A DNA stretch of 64,000 nt. Source: Priestia filamentosa (GTDB lineage Bacteria > Bacillota > Bacilli > Bacillales > Bacillaceae_H). Shown here one piece after another: positions 27,230 through 36,832 of this stretch (positions are counted from its first letter, which is position 1; each line of letters opens with the position of its first letter). The position numbers and the translations under genes are program-made. The stretch covers positions 173,831 through 237,830 of the forward strand of contig NZ_FXAJ01000006.1 of NCBI RefSeq assembly GCF_900177535.1, written 5' to 3'. The notes below the pieces were generated by a model. That model saw nothing but the letters and a program-made list of their open reading frames with translations. It was not told where the DNA came from and ran no database searches.

Positions 27230-27526
27230 TTATTTTTTCTGACTTTCTAGCTCTTCTAATTCCATATGTGTTTGCGGGAACCCGTTTGCTACCCAATCTG
27301 ATTTTAAAGCTGAATCATATTGAGTAAGTCCTTCTTCATCTCTTGCTTTGTCCGCATCAACACTCTCTACTTGGTCGATTTTTTTACTGTTTCTCATATC
27401 TGTATCTGGACGTACTTTAAAAGATGCTTTTCTTTTCTTTTTATATGCAGCAACTGCTAGTGCAGCACCACCTGTTGAAATAAGTGTACCAAGTACCACT
27501 TTCTTTTTCTTCGATTTCGTCATCAT
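27230..27526 (-). CDS. Small membrane-anchored hypothetical protein
   Basis: 98 residues: a lysine-rich start, one hydrophobic segment at about residues 10-27 (VLGTLISTGGAALAVAAY), another basic stretch, then an acidic soluble tail with QYDSALKSDWVANGFPQTH. It starts seven bases after GGAGGG. I do not recognise a characterised family. A single N-terminal anchor with a cytosolic tail is the likely topology. It is divergent from the next small gene and has its own terminator. Confidence 0.75.
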   Translation of the reverse strand: MMTKSKKKKVVLGTLISTGGAALAVAAYKKKRKASFKVRPDTDMRNSKKIDQVESVDADKARDEEGLTQYDSALKSDWVANGFPQTHMELEELESQKK

Positions 27527-27703
27527 ATTTATTCCCTCCAGTTTTGATATTTTCTCTCTTATTATTTGTTGTACCCGTTTTTTGAATTTTAAAAAGTTTC
27601 ATTTGTGTAACAAATAAGTTTTCCCTTAAAAAGCATAAGACGAGCATTTTATTATTTCATGTAGTAAAATATACATATTACTAACAAAGAGGTGCAAAGA
27701 ATT

Positions 27704-28159
27704 TTGAAAAAATTTTTATCAATCTTTACGCTTATGATGATTGTAGCGGCTATGATTCTTCCACATGCAGCAGAAGCAAGAGGTTACAGCAGTGGGGCGC
27801 GAAGCCATTCCTATAGCACACCAAGTTCTAGCTATTCATCTAAGAGTACAAATGGTTACTCTTCTAATAGAAGCTATTCTGGTGGAACTTCTACGAAGAA
27901 AGACAACTCACAAACATCTACAAACTCAACTCAAAAAAATTCAAACTCAACAGCAAACAACAAAAAACCTTCAACAGCTAAGAAAATTGCCTCTTATGCC
28001 GGTGCATTTGGGGTCGGTGCTTTATTAGGAAGCATGTTCCATCCATTTGGCGGAGCAGGAACTGGATTCTCAATGTTCGGCCTGCTATTAGATATTATAA
28101 TTATCCTTGTTATCGTATGGCTTATTAAAAAGATCTTCACCAGAAGAAAGGCATCATAG
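27704..28159 (+). CDS. Secreted/membrane serine-rich small protein
   Basis: I start at TTG 27704, nine bases after AGAGGTG, giving 151 residues. The N-terminus is a signal peptide (KKFLSIFTLMMIVAAMILPH, then AAEA). A low-complexity Ser/Tyr/Asn/Thr segment covers about residues 30-90, and the C-terminus is glycine-rich then strongly hydrophobic (FGLLLDIIIILVIVWLIKKI), ending in basic residues. Similar architecture occurs in Bacillus proteins annotated near the Tim44-like family, without the Tim44 domain here. Function unknown. The next gene follows 11 bp later. Confidence 0.75.
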   Translation: MKKFLSIFTLMMIVAAMILPHAAEARGYSSGARSHSYSTPSSSYSSKSTNGYSSNRSYSGGTSTKKDNSQTSTNSTQKNSNSTANNKKPSTAKKIASYAGAFGVGALLGSMFHPFGGAGTGFSMFGLLLDIIIILVIVWLIKKIFTRRKAS

Positions 28160-28170
28160 AAAGAGGTCAG

Positions 28171-28491
28171 ATGATGGAAATTAAATTTAACGAACAAAAC
28201 GTACACGACAGTGTTTGCGAATATATAGCGTATCATGAAAAAAACGTTTCCCCTTACGAGGTGTCTGTTGAATTATGTACAGACGACTTTGAAGAATTCT
28301 ATGCTCTTGTAGAATTTGAAGGATATGAAAAAACAATTTATACAAAAGAATTAATTGAAGCTATTCACTTGAACCTTGTTGATAAACATAACTTTGACCG
28401 CAATATGTTAAAAACAGAAGTGACGTTTGCAGAAGGTGAAGGAATTATTGCTTTTGTGAAGGTTGAGAGAGGACTTAGTTTAGTAAAATAA
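28171..28491 (+). CDS. YxcD-like DUF2653 protein
   Basis: 106 residues, acidic and soluble. The layout (short N-terminal helix INxxVCxYIA, a strand-rich middle, EAIHLNLVDKHN, then EGEGIIAFVKV) resembles B. subtilis YxcD of the DUF2653 family, from memory. Function unknown. AGAAAGAGGT precedes a double ATG. It is in an operon with the serine-rich membrane protein, suggesting a soluble partner, and is closed by a strong terminator. Confidence 0.72.
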   Translation: MMEIKFNEQNVHDSVCEYIAYHEKNVSPYEVSVELCTDDFEEFYALVEFEGYEKTIYTKELIEAIHLNLVDKHNFDRNMLKTEVTFAEGEGIIAFVKVERGLSLVK

Positions 28492-28496
28492 TAGAT

Positions 28497-28528
28497 AAAA
28501 AGCATTGAGTGTAACTCAATGCTTTTTT
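28497..28528 (+). terminator. Terminator
   Basis: AAAAGCATTGAGT and ACTCAATGCTTTT around a GTA loop, followed by TTTTTT. Confidence 0.92.
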
Positions 28529-28782
28529 GTTGTGATATAGATGTTTCCTGATGAAGTATATAAATTTTAAATGTTTAACTCCTTTACTACTGTCATAAAA
28601 TCATATACTCTCTTTATGTTTCGCTTAACATTCCCCCTTGGAACATACCTTCTACAAACGTATATAAGAAATTAAAAGATAACAGACACCTTAATAAACG
28701 TTTAATTCCCCTATACTAATCTAATTTAGAACTGAAAGATACTTATACAAAAGAGAAGTACCACAATCTAATTAAGTTTTTG

Positions 28783-28811
28783 TTGACATTCTATATATTA
28801 CAATTTATCCT
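28783..28811 (+). promoter_or_regulatory. Sigma-A promoter of the FAD oxidoreductase operon
   Basis: TTGACA at 28783-28788, a 17-bp spacer, then TATCCT at 28806-28811. The palindrome begins seven bases later, at the expected transcription start. Confidence 0.65.
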
Positions 28812-28817
28812 TTTATT

Positions 28818-28834
28818 GAATGAACCATTCATTC
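28818..28834. promoter_or_regulatory. Operator candidate for the TetR-family regulator
   Basis: GAATGAA-CCA-TTCATTC, perfect 7-bp arms, over the probable transcription start. Position and symmetry suit autoregulation by the TetR protein encoded second in the operon. Confidence 0.55.
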
Positions 28835-28904
28835 TAAAATTGTTTTTTCATTACAAGCTAATTTATTATGAACAGTTTTACAAATGAGTATATTGGAGGC
28901 TATA

Positions 28905-30398
28905 ATGATGATCAAAACAGAGGTATCATTTAAAAAAGGCAATTTGGAAAAAGCAATTGTAATTGGTGGAGGAATGGCTGGACTACTCTCTGCAAGAGTA
29001 CTTTCTGATTATTATGAAGAAGTCCTTATCATAGAAAAAGATGATCTACCTGTGAAACCGGAAATTCGTGCAGGTACTCCTCAAGCTTTTCACCCACATC
29101 GATTTACACCTCGAGGTAAAATGATAATAGAACGACTCTTCCCTGGATTTAATGATGAATTATTAGCTTGCGGTGCTCCATCTACACAGAATAAAATGAT
29201 TCACCAGACTAATCAATATGGATCCCTTGCAATGCCCAATACAGAAAATGATGCCACATTCAGCAGAGCTCTGCTTGAGTGGGTATGTCGTCAGCGTGTG
29301 AAAAAGATTTCAAATGTTCAGTTTCTTACAAAGGTTGACGTAATCGGCTTACTAATGACATCAGATCAAACAGTTGTAACAGGTGTCCATGTACGAGAGC
29401 GAGAACAACTAGGGCAGCAGAAAACATTTGGTGCTAACCTAGTAATTGATACTAGTGGCCGTTCCTCTAAATTGGGAAAATGGCTACAACACCTCGGATT
29501 TGATGTACCAAACCCTGATATCCTCAAAGTCTCACTTGGTTACAGCACTCGCCATTACAAGATTCCCTCTCATTTGTCAGTAAATTGGGATGTCATTCGA
29601 ATTGCCGGAGACCCTTCAAACAGGAGTTTAACTGGAGTATTTTCCACAATTGAGAATAACATAGCTGAAACAGTACTTTATAGTCCTGGCGGGCATTATC
29701 CAACCACGAATGTTGCTGAGTATGAACAAGAGATTGCAAAGCTGGCTGACCCATTAATAGCAGAAGTGCTGCAAGAGCTTGAACCAATTACAGTTCCTAG
29801 AGGTTATAGAGTTACTGAGTTATTTCGTCATCACTTTGAAAAAATGGAGCAATGGCCATCAGGATTGTTGGTTTTAGGAGATGCTTTCTGCAATTTTGAT
29901 CCGATTTTCGGCCAAGGAATTACAATGGCTGCAATAGAAGCAGAAATGTTAGAATCCTGCTTGCGTGAACAACGAAATTATCCCTCGCCTTATTTTGAAC
30001 GTAACATGCTTCAAAAAATGAATGAAATTGTTGAACCTGCCTGGTGGTTGAATTGTGTTGCTGATCTACCATGGAAAGGAGTATCATATGTAGGTACACC
30101 ATTGAAGGGGAGTGAATTTGCCCAAAAATACTTTGAATTGTATATTAAACATGCCACTACCAAACATAATTTTGAATTATATGGGTTATATTGGGCGGTG
30201 AATACTTTGCTTTTACCGCTAGATAAAATAATAAATTCGCAAATGCTAGCAGCCATTCTTGCTTCTGAAGAAACATCTTCTGAAAGTAAAGAATTGCTCT
30301 GGGCACTCTCAAAGGCATGTGGGCAGACACTTGATGAACAATTGTCTCAGCTTATCCCCCCCTTTCCCTCAACAGCTTATGAACATTTGAATGCTTAA
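28905..30398 (+). CDS. FAD-dependent oxidoreductase/monooxygenase
   Basis: I start at ATG 28905 behind TTGGAGG, giving 497 residues. An N-terminal Rossmann motif (AIVIGGGMAGLLSARVL, from residue 17) is followed by IDTSGRSSKLGKWL and, near residue 325, LGDAFCNFDPIFGQGITMA, the FAD-ribityl contact typical of flavin monooxygenases, halogenases and geranylgeranyl-reductase relatives. Substrate unknown. No halogenase W-x-W-x-I-P motif was seen. It is the first gene of an operon with a TetR regulator, a common arrangement for an inducible enzyme acting on a small hydrophobic compound. Confidence 0.8.
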   Translation: MMIKTEVSFKKGNLEKAIVIGGGMAGLLSARVLSDYYEEVLIIEKDDLPVKPEIRAGTPQAFHPHRFTPRGKMIIERLFPGFNDELLACGAPSTQNKMIHQTNQYGSLAMPNTENDATFSRALLEWVCRQRVKKISNVQFLTKVDVIGLLMTSDQTVVTGVHVREREQLGQQKTFGANLVIDTSGRSSKLGKWLQHLGFDVPNPDILKVSLGYSTRHYKIPSHLSVNWDVIRIAGDPSNRSLTGVFSTIENNIAETVLYSPGGHYPTTNVAEYEQEIAKLADPLIAEVLQELEPITVPRGYRVTELFRHHFEKMEQWPSGLLVLGDAFCNFDPIFGQGITMAAIEAEMLESCLREQRNYPSPYFERNMLQKMNEIVEPAWWLNCVADLPWKGVSYVGTPLKGSEFAQKYFELYIKHATTKHNFELYGLYWAVNTLLLPLDKIINSQMLAAILASEETSSESKELLWALSKACGQTLDEQLSQLIPPFPSTAYEHLNA

Positions 30399-30430
30399 TA
30401 ATAATGAAAAGAATCTAGGAGTGAAACATC

Positions 30431-31030
30431 ATTGCACCTTTAAACGAAGAACAGTTGCAGCAAATTCGTGATGAAAGAAAAGAACAAATTATAGAAGCAG
30501 CCCTTAGGGTCTTTGCTCGACGAGGAATTATTGGCACGAAAATGAGCATGATCGCTAGTGAAGCTGGAATAAGTGCTGGGCTTCTCTACCGCTATTTTAA
30601 TTCCAAAGACGAACTATTTACTACACTCGTTCAGCAAGCAATAGACGAATCTATTGCTGGAATCAAGAGTATCTATCAACTACCTGGAACTCCATTAGAT
30701 AAAATAAAAACTTTAACCGCTGAGATACTCAATGAAGGTTCCCAATTTTATTTCATGTTGATGCATCACGCTCGTACGTCAGATGAAGTACCCATAACTG
30801 CTAAAAAGCTTATTGAGGAAAATACAATGAAGACTTACATCGACATATTGGAACCCCTATTCATTGAAGGACAGAAGAAAGGGGAAATTGCAGAAGATAA
30901 TCCTAGTGAACTGATATCATGCTATTTATCGCTTCTTTCCGGACTAATGACGGTGAATATTCAGGGAGATGAAAATTATCAGATACCAAAAGTCGACTTA
31001 TTATTAAGATTTATAGTAAGACCCTCTTAA
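30431..31030 (+). CDS. TetR-family transcriptional regulator, probable ATT start
   Basis: The N-terminal helix-turn-helix is clear (IIEAALRVFARRGIIGTKMSMIASEAGISAGLLYRYFNSKDEL), with a C-terminal ligand domain of about 140 residues. No ATG or GTG precedes the domain in frame; the first in-frame ATG is inside the helix-turn-helix. AGGAG at 30417-30421 is nine bases before an in-frame ATT at 30431, which gives a 199-residue protein beginning xAPLNEEQLQQIRDERKEQ. The alternative TTG at 30455 (191 residues) has no clear ribosome binding site. An in-frame TGA at 30422 limits any longer start. Probably represses its own operon. Confidence 0.82.
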   Translation: MAPLNEEQLQQIRDERKEQIIEAALRVFARRGIIGTKMSMIASEAGISAGLLYRYFNSKDELFTTLVQQAIDESIAGIKSIYQLPGTPLDKIKTLTAEILNEGSQFYFMLMHHARTSDEVPITAKKLIEENTMKTYIDILEPLFIEGQKKGEIAEDNPSELISCYLSLLSGLMTVNIQGDENYQIPKVDLLLRFIVRPS

Positions 31031-31162
31031 CATTGAAAAGCTCAAGGGGCTAGTCTTTCCGCGACAAGCATATGACAATGCGGCTCGATGGATTTTTATC
31101 CTTTCGGTTTATCATCTAGGGTCCTGTTGCCTTTGGAGCTGGGAACAAAATCTCTATTTAAA

Positions 31163-31192
31163 AAGAGCCTTCCGACTTAGGAAAGGCTCTCT
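31163..31192. terminator. Terminator between TetR and rlmCD
   Basis: AGAGCCTTCC pairs with GGAAAGGCTCT around a short loop, with A-runs and T-rich flanks. The 31031-31160 stretch before it is less AT-rich than its surroundings and matches nothing I recognise. Confidence 0.7.
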
Positions 31193-31214
31193 CTTTACTG
31201 TTATATCCTTTAAT

Positions 31215-32591
31215 CTAATCTTTCCTTACAAGGAGTGCACAGCACTCCACATGTGTCGTATGCGGGAACATATCAACAGGCTGAACCTCAACTGTCTTAT
31301 AGCCGCCTCCCTCTAGCACCTGCAAGTCTCTTGCAAGTGTTCCAGGGTTACAAGATACATAGACAACGCGATTTGGCTTCATGTCGATGATTGTGTTTAA
31401 TAACGCCTCATCACAGCCTTTACGCGGTGGATCCACAACAAGTGTGTCAGCGCTAATTCCTTTTTTATACCATGCAGGAATAACTTCTTCTGCTTTCCCT
31501 GCTTCAAATTCTGCATTTGTAATGCCATTTAATTCAGCATTGCGCTTCGCATCTTCAATTGCTTCTGGAACGATTTCAACACCATACACTTTCTTTGCTT
31601 TTTGTGCAAGGAATAGAGAGATTGTTCCAATACCACAGTAAGCATCAATAACTTCTTCTTCTCCTTGCAGGTCAGCGTACTCTAATGCTTTGTCATAAAG
31701 CACTTTTGTTTGCGTTGGATTTACTTGATAAAATGAACGAGCTGAGATGGCGAACTTAACATCACCAATGTTGTCGTAAATATATTCTTCTCCCCAAAGC
31801 ACGGTTGTTTCGTCACCCATAATGACGTTTGTTTTCTTGGAGTTCACGTTTTGAACAATTGATTTTAGCTGCGGCAGACGCGCTCTTAGTTCTTCGATAA
31901 CTTTATTTTTGTTTGGAAGCTCTTTTGTACGAGTCACAAGCACAACCATTTGTTCACCAGTAGTCGCACCATAGCGGACCATAACATGGCGAAGCGTTCC
32001 TTTATGCTTTGTTTCGTCATAAGCACGAATACCGTACTTTGAGCAGATTTTACGGACAGCTTGAACAACGTCATCATTTTGCTCTTGCTGAATCATACAT
32101 CGTTCAATATCAATAATGTCGTGACTGCGCTGTTTGTAAAAGCCTGCAACAAGTCCGCCTTCACTTTCACCTACAGGTACTTGTGCTTTATTTCGGTAAT
32201 TCCATGGATCTTCCATTCCAAGTGTTGGATGTACCGTAACGTCTTTAATATTGCCAAGACGAGCAAGTACTTCCTTTACTTGCTTTGTTTTGTAGTCAAG
32301 CTGTGCTTCATATTTCAAATGCTGCAGCTGACAGCCGCCACACTGTTTGTATACTGGGCAAGGCGGTTCTGTACGGAAGCGACTTTCTTTTGTTGTTTCC
32401 ATCATTCTGCCAATTGCAAAGCCTTTTTTCACTTTGATAATCTTCACGTTTCCTTCTTCTTCTGGAAGCGCATTTTGAACAAAAATAGGGAAGCCGTCCA
32501 CTTTTGCGACGCCTGCTCCTTCATGTGTTAAGTCTTCAAACTTAACGGTAACATATTGGTTCTTCTCAACAGGGGGTGTTAGCTTAGCCAT
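31215..32591 (-). CDS. rlmCD: 23S rRNA (uracil-C5)-methyltransferase RlmCD
   Basis: A 458-residue TrmA/RlmD-family SAM-dependent enzyme that makes 5-methyluridine in 23S rRNA (positions 747 and 1939 in B. subtilis RlmCD, YefA). An N-terminal TRAM domain (about 10-65) precedes the iron-sulfur cysteines Cys78, Cys84 and Cys87 ([12 protein letters not shown]), with a fourth in IERCMIQQ. The SAM site is [14 protein letters not shown], and [14 protein letters not shown] holds the catalytic cysteine. It lies 3 bp after dgkB, the neighbour it also has in B. subtilis. Confidence 0.95.
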   Translation of the reverse strand: MAKLTPPVEKNQYVTVKFEDLTHEGAGVAKVDGFPIFVQNALPEEEGNVKIIKVKKGFAIGRMMETTKESRFRTEPPCPVYKQCGGCQLQHLKYEAQLDYKTKQVKEVLARLGNIKDVTVHPTLGMEDPWNYRNKAQVPVGESEGGLVAGFYKQRSHDIIDIERCMIQQEQNDDVVQAVRKICSKYGIRAYDETKHKGTLRHVMVRYGATTGEQMVVLVTRTKELPNKNKVIEELRARLPQLKSIVQNVNSKKTNVIMGDETTVLWGEEYIYDNIGDVKFAISARSFYQVNPTQTKVLYDKALEYADLQGEEEVIDAYCGIGTISLFLAQKAKKVYGVEIVPEAIEDAKRNAELNGITNAEFEAGKAEEVIPAWYKKGISADTLVVDPPRKGCDEALLNTIIDMKPNRVVYVSCNPGTLARDLQVLEGGGYKTVEVQPVDMFPHTTHVECCALLVRKD

Positions 32592-32594
32592 TTA

Positions 32595-33560
32595 TTAAAC
32601 ATCCTTCAGTTCATTTTCCATGTTCAGTTCTTTTTCTTTATCTCGAATTTCCTGCGCTTTCTCTTTTGGCATATACACATTAATATGACGATACATATTC
32701 ACAAACTCGCCTGGAAGTAGTCCGCCAAATTCGCCGTCTAAGTTAAGTTGCATTTTCTCTTCTGTACTAATTTTTACTCTGTTCGCTTTTGTATAAATCA
32801 CGTGAGAATCATGCATATGCTCACCTCGTAGTGCAAGGGTCGCAACGCGAATGAACTCCGCTAAGTTGGCTTTCTTTAAAATAAGCAAATCAAATAAGCC
32901 GTCATTTAAAGAGGAATCTGGTGCTAATTTTTCAAATCCACCAACAGAGTTTGTAAGGGATACGAGAAAAAGCATAACTTCTCCATCGTAAACACGTCCA
33001 TCATATTCAATTCTTACATTTGTTGGTTTGATGAATGGAAGCATCTCCATTCCTTTTAAATAATAAGCAAGCTGACCAAGCATTGTTTTTGTTTTGCTTG
33101 GCACTTCATATGTTAGCTCTGTTAGCTTACCTCCGCCTGCAATGTTAATAAAATAATGGGTGTTTCCTTCATTTGTTACACAGCCAAGGTCAATTGGCAT
33201 TGCTTCGCCATCTGTAATGGCTTGGCATGCGCCCATAATTGTTCTTGGGATATTTAAAGCACGAGCAAAGTCATTTGTTGTGCCAACAGGAATTACGCCA
33301 AGGTTTGGACGGTTCTCTTTTCCAGCCATACCGTTTACAACTTCATTAATTGTTCCATCTCCACCAGCTGCAACGATGAGATCATAACCGCGTTCAACTG
33401 CAACCTCAGCTGCAACAGTTGCATCTCCTGCACATGTTGTTGCATGACAAGAGGTCTCATACCCAGCTTGTTCAAAATGCTGAAGCACTTCTGCTAGATT
33501 TTTTTTAATTAATTCACGCCCAGATGTTGGGTTATAAATAATTCTTGCACGTTTCATCAT
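32595..33560 (-). CDS. dgkB: Diacylglycerol kinase DgkB
   Basis: A 321-residue soluble lipid kinase that phosphorylates diacylglycerol from lipoteichoic acid turnover to phosphatidic acid. The nucleotide motif GGDGTINEV is near residue 69, preceded by ARIIYNPTSGRELIKK; LGVIPVGTTNDFARALNIP and the C-terminal LNLDGEFGG are family features. A double ATG (33560 or 33557) leaves the exact start open by one codon. Confidence 0.95.
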   Translation of the reverse strand: MMKRARIIYNPTSGRELIKKNLAEVLQHFEQAGYETSCHATTCAGDATVAAEVAVERGYDLIVAAGGDGTINEVVNGMAGKENRPNLGVIPVGTTNDFARALNIPRTIMGACQAITDGEAMPIDLGCVTNEGNTHYFINIAGGGKLTELTYEVPSKTKTMLGQLAYYLKGMEMLPFIKPTNVRIEYDGRVYDGEVMLFLVSLTNSVGGFEKLAPDSSLNDGLFDLLILKKANLAEFIRVATLALRGEHMHDSHVIYTKANRVKISTEEKMQLNLDGEFGGLLPGEFVNMYRHINVYMPKEKAQEIRDKEKELNMENELKDV

Positions 33561-33680
33561 ACATCATCCCACTAATTAGATTTTTCGTTCTTCTATATAC
33601 AAAGAGATCTGTTTATGATTGTGTTACTACTATTGTCTCCAATATATCGTAAGTAAAACTTCTCTTCTAAAAGCGCCCTA

Positions 33681-33760
33681 AATCCCCAAAAGCTTAGTTT
33701 AAGCTCTTACTGCCCGTTGACCTTACAATATAAGCCTCAACCGGCAGTAAGATGGGGATT
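33681..33760. repeat. Nested inverted-repeat element, possible mini transposable element or structured RNA
   Basis: Outer arms AATCCCC (33681-33687) and GGGGATT (33754-33760) enclose a small hairpin (AGCTTA-GTT-TAAGCT) and a large one, CTTACTGCC-C-GTTGA at 33706 pairing with TCAAC-C-GGCAGTAAG ending at 33751 across a 16-base loop. The 15-bp stem has one C-C mismatch. It is not a terminator (no T-run) and sits in the 353-bp gap between dgkB and gatB, which otherwise holds only the gatB terminator. IS200/IS605-like palindromic ends or a MITE are the nearest idea. Confidence 0.5.
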
Positions 33761-33849
33761 CTCGCCTGTTTAGTTTCCAAACGTTAGTATATCGCGAAAA
33801 ACTGAACCCTTCAACTCACAAGACATAGTAAAGGATAGAATGTTTCCCA

Positions 33850-33891
33850 AAAAAAGAAACACAACGGCCACGAGATGGTCGTGACCGTTGC
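33850..33891 (-). terminator. Terminator of the gatCAB operon
   Basis: Minus strand CAACGG-TCACGA pairs with TCGTG-GCCGTTG and is followed by TTTCTTTTTTT. Confidence 0.85.
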
Positions 33892-33913
33892 TTTCATTTA
33901 AACAAACGTTTGA

Positions 33914-35344
33914 TTAACGTTTTTTGATTTCTTCAAGTAAAATTTTGTTAACCATTGGAGGGTTTGCTTGCCCTTTTGATGCTTTCATAATTTGACCAAC
34001 AAGGAAGCCGATTGCACGATCTTTCCCATTTTTGAAGTCATCGATGGATTGCGGATTGTTATCAAGTGCGTCTGTTACAAATTTACGAAGTGTTTCTTCG
34101 TCTGAAATTTGAACAAGACCTTGCTTTTTCACAAACTCGTGTGGATCGCCACCGTCTTTAATAATGTGCTGGAATACTTTTTTCGCAATTTTAGAAGAAA
34201 TAGTTCCTTCTTCAATAAGTTTGATCATACCAGCTAGATTCTTTGGTGTTAGAGCTGTTTCACCAAGCTCTTGATTGTTTTTGTTAAGGTATGCTGATAC
34301 TTCACCCATTAGCCAATTTGAGGCTTGTTTTGCATCTGCTTCTTGTGCAATTGTCTCTTCAAAGAAATCAGACATTTCTTTTGTAAGAGTTAACACGTGA
34401 GCATCATATGATGGAAGACCAAGCTCTTTGACATAGCGCTTTTGGCGTGCGTCTGGAAGCTCTGGAATGCTTGCGCGAACGCTCTCTTTCCACTCCTCAT
34501 CAATATAAAGCTCAACAAGGTCTGGCTCTGGGAAGTAGCGATAGTCGTCAGATCCTTCTTTTACACGCATAAGAATTGTTTTCTTTGTTGCTTCATCATA
34601 GCGGCGTGTCTCCTGTTCAATTAAGCCACCTGAAAGAAGTACTTGTGCTTGACGCTTTTCTTCATGTTCAAGTCCTTTTTGAACATACGTGAAAGAGTTT
34701 AAGTTTTTAAGCTCTGACTTTGTTCCGAACTTCTCTTGACCGTATGGACGAAGTGAAATGTTCGCATCACAGCGAAGAGAACCTTCTTCCATCTTACAGT
34801 CTGAAACGCCTGTATATTGGATGATTGATTTTAACTTTTCAAGGTATGCGTATGCTTCTTCTGGTGAACGCATATCTGCTTCAGATACGATTTCAACAAG
34901 TGGTGTACCTTGACGGTTAAAGTCAACTAAAGAATAACCGTTGCCTGAGTGAGTTAACTTACCAGCATCTTCTTCAAGGTGAAGACGGTTGATGCGTATG
35001 CGTTTCTTCTCACCTTTTACTTCAATATCAATCCAGCCGTTCTCACCGATTGGCTTATCAAATTGTGAAATTTGGTATGCTTTCGGGTTATCTGGATAGA
35101 AGTAGTTTTTACGATCAAACTTTGTGTCAGTAGCAATTTCACAGTTTAATGCCATTGCTGCTTTCATCGCAAATTCTACCGCTCTTTTATTTAAAACAGG
35201 TAAAACACCTGGATATCCTAAATCAATTACGCTCGTATTTGCATTTGGCTCAGAGCCGAATGCATTCGGGCTTGCGGAAAAGATTTTAGAATCTGTTTTT
35301 AACTCAACGTGTACTTCAAGACCGATAATCGTTTCAAAATTCAT
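33914..35344 (-). CDS. gatB: Asp-tRNA(Asn)/Glu-tRNA(Gln) amidotransferase subunit B
   Basis: A 476-residue subunit that binds the misacylated tRNA and phosphorylates the acyl group before amidation. The family start [12 protein letters not shown], the YPGVLPVLN segment, [18 protein letters not shown] and the C-terminal YqeY-like helical domain are present. It lies 14 bp after gatA. Standard length. Confidence 0.97.
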   Translation of the reverse strand: MNFETIIGLEVHVELKTDSKIFSASPNAFGSEPNANTSVIDLGYPGVLPVLNKRAVEFAMKAAMALNCEIATDTKFDRKNYFYPDNPKAYQISQFDKPIGENGWIDIEVKGEKKRIRINRLHLEEDAGKLTHSGNGYSLVDFNRQGTPLVEIVSEADMRSPEEAYAYLEKLKSIIQYTGVSDCKMEEGSLRCDANISLRPYGQEKFGTKSELKNLNSFTYVQKGLEHEEKRQAQVLLSGGLIEQETRRYDEATKKTILMRVKEGSDDYRYFPEPDLVELYIDEEWKESVRASIPELPDARQKRYVKELGLPSYDAHVLTLTKEMSDFFEETIAQEADAKQASNWLMGEVSAYLNKNNQELGETALTPKNLAGMIKLIEEGTISSKIAKKVFQHIIKDGGDPHEFVKKQGLVQISDEETLRKFVTDALDNNPQSIDDFKNGKDRAIGFLVGQIMKASKGQANPPMVNKILLEEIKKR

Positions 35345-35358
35345 CTCTTTTTCACCCC

Positions 35359-36816
35359 TTACAATGTTGGTTTTTGTTTATGATGGTCTGTTGCTTGCTC
35401 AAACGCATGAGCAACACGATAAACAGTGCTTTCATCAAAGTGTTTTCCGATAATTTGTAATCCTAGTGGAAGACCATTAGAAAATCCGCATGGAACAGAA
35501 ATTCCTGGTACACCTGCAAGGTTCACTGGAATTGTTAAAATATCGTTTGCGTACATTGTTAATGGATCATTTACGTTTTCACCAATTTTGAATGCTGGTG
35601 TTGGCGTTGTTGGTCCAACAATAACATCGTACTTTTCAAAAACATCTTCAAAGTCTTTTTTAATTAATGTACGAACTTGCTGTGCTTTTTTGTAATATGC
35701 ATCATAGTAACCAGAGCTTAAGGCAAACGTTCCAAGCATAATACGGCGTTTCACTTCATCTCCGAAGCCTTCGCTACGCGTTTGCTTGTACATTTCAATT
35801 AAGTTCTCTGCATTGTCTGTACGGTGACCATAACGAACCCCATCAAAGCGTGCAAGGTTTGCAGACGCTTCAGAAGACGAAAGCAGGTAGTATGTTGCAA
35901 GAGCATATTTAGAATGTGGAAGAGATACTTCTTCCCATGTTGCACCTTGTGCTTCTAATACTTTTAGAGCATCAAGTACAGATTGACGTACTTCTTCATT
36001 TACACCTTCTGCAAGGTATTCTTTTGGTACCGCAATTTTAAGACCTTTTACATCTCCTGTTAGAGAAGAAAGGAAATCTGGTACTTCAACATTTGCAGAT
36101 GTTGCATCCATCTTATCAACTCCAGAAATGGCTTGAAGAAGGAAGGCATTATCTTCTACATTACGTGTAATTGGTCCAATTTGGTCAAGAGATGATGCAA
36201 ACGCAACAAGACCATAACGAGAAACGCGACCATATGTTGGTTTTAATCCTACAACACCACAAAATGCAGCTGGTTGACGGATAGAACCACCTGTGTCAGA
36301 ACCAAGTGCAAATGGAACTTCACCAGCTGCAACAGCTGCTGCTGAACCACCGCTTGATCCACCAGGTACGCGATCTAAGTCCCAAGGGTTACGCGTAACT
36401 TTTAATGCAGAGTTTTCGTTTGAAGACCCCATTGCAAACTCATCCATATTAATTTTACCGATTGTAACAGACTCAGCTGCGCGCAGACGCTCCACAACTG
36501 TTGCATCATAAATTGGATTAAAGTTATCAAGCATTTTACTTCCGCAAGTTGTACGTAAGCCTTTTGTTACGATATTATCTTTTACTCCGATTGGCATACC
36601 AAATAAAAGACCAAACTCGTCTTTTGTACCAATTGCTTCATCTAATTCTTTTGCATATGCATGTGCTTTTTCTTTATCTAATGTTAGAAATGCCCCAACT
36701 TTTTCATCTACTTCGCCAATTCGCTTGTAAGATTCATTAACAAGCTCTTCAACGCGAACTTCTTTCTTATGTAGTAAGCCGTGTAATTCAGACATTTTAT
36801 GGTCAAACAATGACAT
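35359..36816 (-). CDS. gatA: Asp-tRNA(Asn)/Glu-tRNA(Gln) amidotransferase subunit A
   Basis: A 485-residue amidase-signature subunit that releases ammonia from glutamine for the transamidation. Triad: Lys in GVKDNI (near residue 78), Ser in GGSSGGSAA (near 153), and nucleophile Ser in DTGGSIRQP (near 177). It follows gatC by 16 bp. Standard length and order for Bacillus. Confidence 0.97.
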   Translation of the reverse strand: MSLFDHKMSELHGLLHKKEVRVEELVNESYKRIGEVDEKVGAFLTLDKEKAHAYAKELDEAIGTKDEFGLLFGMPIGVKDNIVTKGLRTTCGSKMLDNFNPIYDATVVERLRAAESVTIGKINMDEFAMGSSNENSALKVTRNPWDLDRVPGGSSGGSAAAVAAGEVPFALGSDTGGSIRQPAAFCGVVGLKPTYGRVSRYGLVAFASSLDQIGPITRNVEDNAFLLQAISGVDKMDATSANVEVPDFLSSLTGDVKGLKIAVPKEYLAEGVNEEVRQSVLDALKVLEAQGATWEEVSLPHSKYALATYYLLSSSEASANLARFDGVRYGHRTDNAENLIEMYKQTRSEGFGDEVKRRIMLGTFALSSGYYDAYYKKAQQVRTLIKKDFEDVFEKYDVIVGPTTPTPAFKIGENVNDPLTMYANDILTIPVNLAGVPGISVPCGFSNGLPLGLQIIGKHFDESTVYRVAHAFEQATDHHKQKPTL

Positions 36817-36832
36817 AAAAAAGCCTCCTTCC

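Larger units (their letters stand above)
28529..28904. other. Promoter region of the FAD oxidoreductase-TetR operon
   Basis: About 375 bp. The left 250 bp show nothing recognisable; the right part holds a sigma-A promoter and a 17-bp palindrome, listed separately. Confidence 0.6.
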
